Source: an uncultured Eubacteriales bacterium
GTDB lineage: Bacteria > Bacillota > Clostridia > Oscillospirales > Oscillospiraceae
DNA: 27,542 nucleotides
Reading direction: 5' to 3'
Assembly (NCBI GenBank): GCA_900544405.1
Contig: UQVA01000026.1
Location: forward strand, 1-27,542
The position numbers were made by a program, and so were the translations under genes. Within the stretch, counting starts at the first letter, position 1. The number at the start of each line of letters is the position of its first letter. The notes beneath the pieces are model-generated. The model worked only from the letters and a program-made list of their open reading frames with translations. It was not told where the DNA came from and did not search any database. Positions 22,501 through 27,542 of the stretch are shown in pieces.

Positions 22501-23800
22501 GGTCCGGGGAAGCCACGATATTGGTGCTGGCGTCGATGGAGCCGGAGCCTTCGCCGGTGTGGTCAATGTCCACACTGCCGCTGACGCTGACACTGGTGCC
22601 CCCCTCCGGGGTGGGATTCACGTCCACCTTGGGGTCGCCGCTGACGGTGGTATCGGAGGATGTATTGCCGGAGCCGTTGATATTGGTATTCACATCGGCG
22701 TTGACCTTCACCTTCCCGGCCTCGTCCACGGCCGTATCCACATAGCCGGAGAGGCTGTTCAACCGGGAGGACACGCCCCCTGCGCCGCCCTCGGCATCGT
22801 CGGAGGCCTGGTCAACGAGCTTGGAAAGCTCATCCAACTGCCGCTGCAGCTTGCTGCGGGTGCTTTCGGACAGGGCCACCTGCACATAAGGCTCCATCTG
22901 GCCCACGATGCCGCCCACGTCCTTCCGGCCGCAGACGCTGCCCTCGTTGGAGCAGTTCTTCACGGCGCCGCTGCTGCGGCCCACCACGCCGCCTACATTG
23001 TAGCCGATGTGCTGATGACCGATGGCCCCGTAGTTCACGCAATTATCCACCGTGCCGGAGGAATAGCCCGCCGCGCCGCCGGTATCGGTGGCCACATTGG
23101 CCGTGTCGATCTGGGACAGCATGGAAAGGTCCAGAGAGAAATTCAGAGAAAGCTCGTCCAGGTTCACGCCGGGGTCCGTGCTTTCGATATTCACATACAT
23201 TTTATTCCGGGAATCCTGCACCAGCCCCAAATTGCAGCCCACCAGGCCGCCGGTGCTGTTGGTGCCGAACACCGCTCCGGAAGCAGTTGCATTTTTCACG
23301 GTCCCCAGGTTCCGGCCCACCAGGCCGCCCACGTTCCGCTTGCCGGAGACCGTACCGGTAAAGGTGCAGTTCTCCACGGTGCCGCTGTTGACACCGGCCA
23401 AGCCGCCCACGTCGGTCTTTTCTCCGTCGGGGCAGACGCTGCCCTCCAGATTCAGGTTCCGCACCACCGCATCTGCCTGCAGCCGGGCGAACAGGCCCGC
23501 CGGGGCCACGGTGTCGGTGATCTCCAGGCCGGTAATGGTGTGGCCGTCGCCCTCAAAGGTCCCACCGAAGGTGGGGATGGGGGTAAAGCCCGTATTGGCC
23601 AGGGAAATGTCCGCCGTCAGGCGCACGGTCTTGCCCCGGGACCAGGAATCCAGGGTGCAGCTTTCGGCAAATTCCAGAAATTCCTCCGCCGAGGAAATGG
23701 TGAGCGTCCCCTCCTCTGCCCGGACTGCCGGAACAGCGGCAAAGAGCATCACCAGCGCCAGCACAAGGGCGCTCAAGCGGAACCAGCACTTATTCATCAT
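19541..23800 (-). CDS. GLUG-repeat surface protein with two TM segments and LppX/LolA-like tail
   Basis: A 1419-residue protein starting with a signal peptide (cleavage likely after AVRA). The outer part (about 30-890) holds many GLUG-type beta-helix repeats of the form VGGLVGxNxGTVxNC, interrupted by a ~200-residue insert (about 305-510) with a coiled-coil-like start, a Ser/Asp/Val-rich stretch and a second helical stretch. Then come a TM segment (about 914-938), an acidic/coiled cytoplasmic loop (EEDDEPAEEKEE), a second TM segment (about 998-1020), and a ~400-residue outer region that reads as two tandem antiparallel-beta domains resembling LolA/LppX lipid carriers. The ATG at 23800 was preferred over the GTG at 23809 because GGAGG is 9 bases upstream. 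The start overlaps the MMPL stop by 11 bases. Confidence 0.85.
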   Translation of the reverse strand: MMNKCWFRLSALVLALVMLFAAVPAVRAEEGTLTISSAEEFLEFAESCTLDSWSRGKTVRLTADISLANTGFTPIPTFGGTFEGDGHTITGLEITDTVAPAGLFARLQADAVVRNLNLEGSVCPDGEKTDVGGLAGVNSGTVENCTFTGTVSGKRNVGGLVGRNLGTVKNATASGAVFGTNSTGGLVGCNLGLVQDSRNKMYVNIESTDPGVNLDELSLNFSLDLSMLSQIDTANVATDTGGAAGYSSGTVDNCVNYGAIGHQHIGYNVGGVVGRSSGAVKNCSNEGSVCGRKDVGGIVGQMEPYVQVALSESTRSKLQRQLDELSKLVDQASDDAEGGAGGVSSRLNSLSGYVDTAVDEAGKVKVNADVNTNINGSGNTSSDTTVSGDPKVDVNPTPEGGTSVSVSGSVDIDHTGEGSGSIDASTNIVASPDLGGLSSAVNGISGQIALLNSAVAGTVGTLAEDVRQINAKFSELSDTLFEAMDQVENGDIITDTSALDIDSITLGKVSYCTNRGAVSGDINAGGVAGSMGQEYTADPEDDVSGDLSGEYRRQYEYKAVIQLCENDGVVTGKRSYVGGIVGRMDLGFLTGCRGFGSVESEGGDYVGGIAGLTAATVRDSYAKATLKGGKYVGGIVGSGVEETASGSSSTVTGCYSMVEIPEGGQYQGAVSGSEKGTFAENYFVSDTLAGINRQSIAGEAEPMTYAQLSQVMGLPQAMQSFTLTFVADDVTLFTDSFSYGASFGSDIFPQIPAKDGYYARWDREDLTDLHFDTVVTAVYTPYVPGLASQETRENGRSVFLLEGDYDENSAMTAAPEAVTATELTTEDLADYFSKGGFPAMVIDREVVEQWKITFTDDGRSEHTLRYLAPSGKTSNLRLYVEDNGGWVRADYDTIGSYLVFPVTGSTVHLAVVTTFAVWWIWLLAFVALAAVIITILMLVHRNHKRKPILNDLPLEEDDEPAEEKEEALTAEERLARAEAELEALRSGKVTLPQQPKKKKRWWIPVLIVVLVAALGVGAYVLLTGNLGKGLEAYRLLNAYVQKDPMSLSLGLDTDLNGVTLHTDAQIRSTKVDGKQITMVESSGVKLYYADGNVYLDNGKAYAVGKADYSVIMDQAVELYKLLDVDKTKSGSKTRYTITASGSDAAKFLDLLGDPVEGVNKLELVLTATDGSLTTLEFSGSSNSGSLSGKAILNTGTRTAPVIPDAVLDAISDGTSESKNTITDDVLRLLEAWATLENQESYSADIALRADCGPIVVNDTLEYDRLRSEGDTLGCVRKGSVAVYFSGDTLCDSTGRAISTGKAMADSAKLIDLAYTMMASGTVTAQQSGDTWTYTLALDQEGMKQLSAAIAPDVESQNVTFTTGNLTLTLTDGTITSLNISCSGTARIVLTDTNVSLGAGITFVDREVSFPEAVRSALKK

Positions 23801-26246
23801 CTTCGTCACCCTCCTCGTCGTTTTCCACAGAGCCGGAGATCAGGTTCAGGTCAATGTCGCCCTCCACAGTACCCCGGACAATGCCCCGGATGGTACCGTT
23901 GACTTTGCCCCGGACCATACCGTTGACGGCGATCTTGCCGTGGCCGGTTTTCCGTTCGCCGACGCCCACACCGGGCACGGAGAAGGAGGTCCGGTCCACC
24001 ACGCCGCTGCCGATGAGCAGAATTTGCGGCAGCACGAACATGACCAGGATAATGGAAATGACCGTGCCACGTCCCAGGCTCTCGCCGATGCCCGCAATGA
24101 CCGGTTCGGAGGTCATGCTGCCGATCAGGAAACCGCTGACGGACATGATGGCGCCGGAGGTGATGATGGTCGGGAATGCGAAGTTCATGGTCTCGGTAAT
24201 GGCGCTGCGGTGATCCATCTTGGTTTTCAGTTCCTGATAGCGGCTGGCAATGACGATGGCGTAGTCGATGTTTGCGCCCATCTGAATGGAGCTGACGATC
24301 AGGTAAGCCAGATAGAACAGGTATTTGCCCGTAATGGTCGGGAAGGAGAAGTTGATCCAGATAGCGCCCTGGATGACCAGGATCAACAGAATCGGCATAC
24401 CGGCGGACTTGAAGGTGAACAGCAGCACCACCAGCACGATGAGCACGCTCAGGATGCTGACCACGGTGTTATCCACGGCGAAGGACTTCTCGAAGTCGTA
24501 TTCGCTGGTGGAGTCGCCGGCAATGTACACGTCCCCGTCGGGATAATAGCTTCTGGCAATATCCAGCAGGGTATCCGTAAAGGCATAGGTCTCATCGCCG
24601 CTGACCGGCAGGGTCAGATAGATCAGCATCCGGCTGAACTCGGTACCCTGCAGCTGATTCTTGGCGCTGAGCATCTGGGTCTGAGCGTCCTTCAGGGTCT
24701 GGGTCTGGTCCTCGCTGAGGGAGACGATGCCCGAATCGATCTGGTCGCAGACGTAGAGCATCATGTCAATGAGCGGCACCTGGTAAGTAGAGAGCTTTCC
24801 GGCCAGCTGACCGTAGTTCTCCTGATTGGCGGCGTAGGCGGCGTAGACCACCTCGGCCACCTCATAATCCAGTCCCGCCAGTTCCGCAAACTGCCGGGGG
24901 GTCAGCTTGTCGGCCAGCATATAGCCGTCCATGGCCTCGATGTTGGTCAGGCCCATGGTGTAGTCCACTTCCTCGTGGCTCTCGATCTCGGCAAGCATTT
25001 CCCGTTCCTTGTCGAAATCCCCCGCCGGGACCACCAGGGCCACCATATTAGAAGAACCGAAGTTGTCCTCGATCATCTGCTCGGCGATCTGGGTATCATT
25101 GAGCTTCGGGGTGGACAGAATGCTGTAACCGTAAGCGTAGGGGCACTGCGAGGAAAGCTGGAAGGCAAACACAATGAGCACCACGAACACCACCGGCACC
25201 ACATGGCGGGTGGCATAGTCGATATGGCCCACAAAGGGGATTTTCGGCACGAAGCTCCGGTGGCCGGTTTTTTCGATGAGCGGACCAAAGAGCATCAGCA
25301 GGCCCGGCATTACCAGGAACGCGGACAGCAGCGCAAAGGCAATGGCCTTGATAAGGCAGATGGCCATATCCGGGCCAAGCTTGAACTGCATGAACAGCAT
25401 GGCCACCAGGCCGCCGACCGTGGTCAGGCAGCTGGAGCCAATTTCCGGGATGGACTTGGCCAGGGCCGTGATCACGGCCTCCCGGATGGGCAGCAGCCGG
25501 TGTTCTTCCTTGAACCGGTTGCAGAAAATGATGGCATAGTCAATGGACAGGGCCAGCTGCAAAATACTGGTCACGGAGTTGGACACGAAGGAGATTTTGC
25601 CCAACAGGAAATTGGTACCCTGGTTGATGATCAGAGCCACCACGAAGGTCAAAATCAGCACCGGCACTTCGCCGTAGGTCTCCGAGGTCAGCAGCAGCAC
25701 CGTCACGATGACCACCGCCACATAGACCATGATCATGTTGATCTCCCGGTCGATAATTTCCGCCTGGGTGTTGCCCAGATCCGTGGACAGATACAGGTCA
25801 TAGCCCGCCAGGGCCTCTTTTACCGCTTCCAGAGAATCCAGACAAGCGTCATTCTTCTCGTCGTAATCAAAGGTCACGGAGAACAGAGCAGAAAAGTTAT
25901 TATAGTGGTCGGAGGTCTCATCATAGTCCACGCTCTGCACGCCCTTGATGTCTTTCAGGGTGTCGTGAAGCTTGGCGGCTTCCTCCTGGGTAATGTTGGC
26001 CACCATCACCTGGGCCGTGCCGTAGGTGATGAACTGGTCCTCCATTACGTCCAGGGCTTTCTTCGTCTCCGAAGTGTCCGGCAGGTAAGCAGTCAGGTCA
26101 TTCTCCACCTCCACCCAGTTCCGGGAAAACATGGAGAAAATGATGAGCAGCACCACGATAAGGTAGATGAGGTTCCGCTTATCCACAATAAATGTGGAAA
26201 GCTTTTCCATGAAGCTGCCGCCGCTCTCCGGCGTATTGTTTTCCAT
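23790..26246 (-). CDS. MMPL/RND-family exporter with tetrapeptide-repeat tail
   Basis: An 818-residue transporter of the MMPL branch of the RND superfamily, which exports lipids or other hydrophobic molecules using proton motive force. TM1 is about 25-43; two RND-type membrane halves follow, each with the family proton-relay pair (Asp236-Tyr237 in SIDYAI and Asp661-Tyr662 in NIDYAIV). The extracytoplasmic loops lie at about 45-170 and 375-600. The C-terminal tail after the last TM holds six tandem G-x-V/I tetrapeptides (NGMV, RGKV, NGTI, RGIV, RGTV, EGDI at 775-798) and then an acidic end. The GGAAGGA site before the ATG at 26246 supports this start. It heads the operon with the GLUG protein. 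Substrate is unknown. Confidence 0.93.
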   Translation of the reverse strand: MENNTPESGGSFMEKLSTFIVDKRNLIYLIVVLLIIFSMFSRNWVEVENDLTAYLPDTSETKKALDVMEDQFITYGTAQVMVANITQEEAAKLHDTLKDIKGVQSVDYDETSDHYNNFSALFSVTFDYDEKNDACLDSLEAVKEALAGYDLYLSTDLGNTQAEIIDREINMIMVYVAVVIVTVLLLTSETYGEVPVLILTFVVALIINQGTNFLLGKISFVSNSVTSILQLALSIDYAIIFCNRFKEEHRLLPIREAVITALAKSIPEIGSSCLTTVGGLVAMLFMQFKLGPDMAICLIKAIAFALLSAFLVMPGLLMLFGPLIEKTGHRSFVPKIPFVGHIDYATRHVVPVVFVVLIVFAFQLSSQCPYAYGYSILSTPKLNDTQIAEQMIEDNFGSSNMVALVVPAGDFDKEREMLAEIESHEEVDYTMGLTNIEAMDGYMLADKLTPRQFAELAGLDYEVAEVVYAAYAANQENYGQLAGKLSTYQVPLIDMMLYVCDQIDSGIVSLSEDQTQTLKDAQTQMLSAKNQLQGTEFSRMLIYLTLPVSGDETYAFTDTLLDIARSYYPDGDVYIAGDSTSEYDFEKSFAVDNTVVSILSVLIVLVVLLFTFKSAGMPILLILVIQGAIWINFSFPTITGKYLFYLAYLIVSSIQMGANIDYAIVIASRYQELKTKMDHRSAITETMNFAFPTIITSGAIMSVSGFLIGSMTSEPVIAGIGESLGRGTVISIILVMFVLPQILLIGSGVVDRTSFSVPGVGVGERKTGHGKIAVNGMVRGKVNGTIRGIVRGTVEGDIDLNLISGSVENDEEGDEDDE

Positions 26247-26309
26247 TGTCAGCGTCCTTCCTTTCTATTGGGCTTCGGCCCTGCTGATTTACAACTCTTT
26301 ACGTTTCTC

Positions 26310-26338
26310 ATTATAGCGTGCCTGAAAAAAAGAATCAA
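26310..26338 (-). promoter_or_regulatory. Promoter of the MMPL operon
   Basis: On the minus strand TTGATT, 17 bases, TATAAT, about 64 bases upstream of the MMPL ATG. It is divergent from the DUF362 promoter. Confidence 0.77.
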
Positions 26339-26391
26339 GCGGACAGATCGCTCCCGGTGTGTAAAAATGCGGCAAAACCACGCCTCCACTC

Positions 26392-26422
26392 TTGACATGA
26401 AGTGAACTTCATGTGCTATAAT
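26392..26422 (+). promoter_or_regulatory. MerR-type promoter with palindromic operator
   Basis: TTGACA (26392-26397) and TATAAT (26417-26422) are both consensus but separated by 19 bases. The spacer is filled by a perfect 8-bp palindrome, CATGAAGT (26396-26403), GA, ACTTCATG (26406-26413). Long spacers with a central palindrome are the signature of MerR-family activators, which untwist the DNA. No MerR gene is in the window. Confidence 0.8.
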
Positions 26423-26455
26423 AGGCTCAAATTATTTGAAAAGGAGATCGGTATT

Positions 26456-27319
26456 ATGCCATCCAAGGTTTATTTCACCCGTACGCTGACTTCCGAGAAG
26501 GTCGTGGAGCTTTACAAGGCCCTGGGCATCTCCCTGCCCGGTAAGGTCGCCGTGAAGCTGCACTCCGGCGAGGAAGGCAACCAGAATTTCCTGGGGCCGG
26601 ACTTCTGGAAACCCATGATCGAAGCCGTTTCCGGCACGGTGGTAGAATGCAACACCGCCTACGAAGGTTCCCGGAACACCACCAAGAAGCACCTGGCTAC
26701 CCTGGAAAAGCACGGCTGGAGCAAGCATTTTCACGTTGACCTGCTGGATGCCCAGGGCCCCGACATGGTGCTGGACATTCCCGACGGCCACGAGATTCAC
26801 AAGAACTATGTGGGCAAGGACATGGCAAACTATGATTCCATGCTGGTCCTGTCCCACTTCAAGGGCCACCCCATGGGCGGCTTCGGCGGCGCCCTGAAGC
26901 AGCTGTCCATCGGCTGCGCCTCCGGCTACGGCAAGGCCTACATCCACGGTGCCGGTGACCCCGCCCAAATTTGGACTGCCGACCATGATTCCTTCCTGGA
27001 GTCCATGGCCGACGCCGCCTCCTCCGTGGTGCAGTATTTCCACGGAAATATGGCCTTCGTGAACGTGATGAAGAACTTGTCCGTGGACTGCGACTGCTGC
27101 GCCGTGGCCGAGGACCCCTGCATGGCGGACATCGGCATGATGGCCTCCCTGGACCCCATCGCCATCGACCAAGCCTGCCTGGACATGATCTATGCCTCCA
27201 AGGACCCCGGCCGGGACCATTTGATCGAGCGCATCGAATCCCGCCACGGCGTGCATACCGTGGAAGCCGCCGCCCAGCTGGGCTTCGGCAGCCGGGAATA
27301 TGAGCTCGTCGAGCTGTAA
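26456..27319 (+). CDS. DUF362 domain protein
   Basis: A 287-residue member of the DUF362 family. The KVAVKLHSGEEGN start, the NTAYEGSRNTT segment, VLSHFKGHPMGGFGGALKQLSIGCAS and the late DPIAIDQACLDM are characteristic. It has a Cys-rich stretch, CDCCAVAEDPCMADIG (start about residue 221), but no classical twin CxxCxxCxxxC ferredoxin motif, which many family members carry. The chemistry of the family is not established; a redox or Fe-S related role is often suggested. The start at 26456 was chosen because AAAAGGAGAT precedes it and because the frame's first ATG at 26402 lies inside the promoter. The MerR-type promoter suggests induction by a metal, oxidant, electrophile or small molecule. Confidence 0.88.
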   Translation: MPSKVYFTRTLTSEKVVELYKALGISLPGKVAVKLHSGEEGNQNFLGPDFWKPMIEAVSGTVVECNTAYEGSRNTTKKHLATLEKHGWSKHFHVDLLDAQGPDMVLDIPDGHEIHKNYVGKDMANYDSMLVLSHFKGHPMGGFGGALKQLSIGCASGYGKAYIHGAGDPAQIWTADHDSFLESMADAASSVVQYFHGNMAFVNVMKNLSVDCDCCAVAEDPCMADIGMMASLDPIAIDQACLDMIYASKDPGRDHLIERIESRHGVHTVEAAAQLGFGSREYELVEL

Positions 27320-27454
27320 GTTTCCAAAGCCGTGAAAATCGCACTTCCTTCCGCGCCGGAAGTCTGCTGATGATCCTGCGGCACCACGAGAATATTGGCC
27401 GGCTCCTGGCCGGTACGGAATCCAAATTTCACTTATCTTCCAAAAAAGCATGAA

Positions 27455-27489
27455 AAACCGGCTGACAGAGCATTTCTGTCAGCCGGTTT
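27455..27489. terminator. Strong hairpin, possible minus-strand terminator
   Basis: A perfect 15-bp stem AAACCGGCTGACAGA with TCTGTCAGCCGGTTT around a GCATT loop. On the minus strand it runs into TTTTT-CATG, so it may end an operon coming from the right as well as read-through from DUF362. The 130 bases between the DUF362 stop and this hairpin hold nothing I can support. Confidence 0.7.
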
Positions 27490-27502
27490 CAGCCTGTCAA
27501 AG

Positions 27503-27540
27503 AACCCCTGCTTTCAAATAACGAAAGCAGGGGTTTTCTT
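27503..27540 (+). terminator. Intrinsic terminator downstream of DUF362
   Basis: A perfect 13-bp stem AACCCCTGCTTTC (27503-27515) with GAAAGCAGGGGTT (27523-27535), then TTCTT. It lies immediately after the previous hairpin at the window edge. Confidence 0.75.
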
Positions 27541-27542
27541 AC

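Noticed and set aside
18998..23902. 1634-codon open frame on the plus strand
   Set aside because: It is the antisense shadow of the GLUG gene. High GC codon use leaves the opposite strand free of stops; the translation is His/Gly/Ala/Val-rich, lacks domains and has no ribosome site.
23088..26405. 1105-codon open frame on the plus strand
   Set aside because: Antisense shadow of the MMPL gene; composition (His/Gln/Gly) typical of reverse-read GC-rich coding sequence.
26402..26455. Upstream ATG of the DUF362 frame
   Set aside because: The ATG at 26402 lies inside the promoter between the -35 and -10; the ATG at 26456 has AAAAGGAG.
27190..27432. 80-codon minus-strand frame starting GTG (MKFGFRTGQEPANILVV)
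   Set aside because: Its first 38 residues look protein-like, but the rest is antisense to DUF362, the GTG has a weak ribosome site and no promoter was found. It may be a remnant.

Overview
The window reads as a chromosomal segment of a GC-rich gut-type Clostridia, most likely an Oscillospiraceae/Ruminococcaceae relative. This is inferred from strong Clostridia-style AGGAGG ribosome sites, sigma-A promoters with 17-bp spacers, lipoprotein lipoboxes, an AgrC/LytTR-type two-component pair, an ASKHA (DUF4445) protein and an MMPL/GLUG surface operon. Genes are tightly packed in short operons on both strands, mostly separated by strong intrinsic terminators, several of them bidirectional. No rRNA, tRNA, CRISPR, transposase or phage gene was seen.

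Layout, left to right. (1) Minus-strand operon GH25 lysozyme-like membrane protein, SDR oxidoreductase, RpiB-type isomerase (80-2101), ending beside a long hairpin at 1-48. (2) A divergent promoter pair, then a ~140-nt potential structured RNA (about 2255-2396) in front of the tldD-tldE protease pair (2453-5191), closed by two tandem terminators. (3) A three-gene surface operon (5439-10424): a lipoprotein, a four-TM protein and a GH3 glycosidase whose two catalytic domains are in reversed order and which has a transmembrane segment at each end. (4) An AgrC-like histidine kinase and a LytTR response regulator (10585-12706), then a palindromic intergenic repeat. (5) A Cys-cluster/winged-helix-like small protein divergent from thioredoxin (12916-13701), with back-to-back promoters. 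(6) A lipoprotein and a CyuA-type cysteine desulfidase/serine dehydratase-like enzyme on the minus strand, divergent from an ASKHA ATPase-like protein lacking a ferredoxin domain (13740-17326). (7) A short AT-rich islet (about 17368-18600) with an unrecognised secreted protein containing a glycine-rich hydrophobic core, a doubtful small ORF, and then a zinc-ribbon small protein. (8) A minus-strand three-gene operon (18914-26246): MMPL/RND-type exporter, a 1419-residue GLUG-repeat surface protein with a two-domain LolA/LppX-like C-terminus, and a cytidylate-kinase-like protein. (9) A DUF362 protein (26456-27319) behind a promoter with a 19-bp spacer filled by a perfect palindrome, the signature of MerR-family control, followed by two strong hairpins.

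The most interesting candidates are the doubly anchored, domain-permuted GH3 operon; the MMPL exporter with a tetrapeptide-repeat tail coupled to a GLUG plus LppX-like partner (resembling in concept the mycobacterial MmpL/LppX lipid-export pairing); the Cys-cluster regulator candidate next to thioredoxin; the structured tldDE leader; and the AT-rich islet protein. All functions are inferred by reading the sequence; no database search was run.
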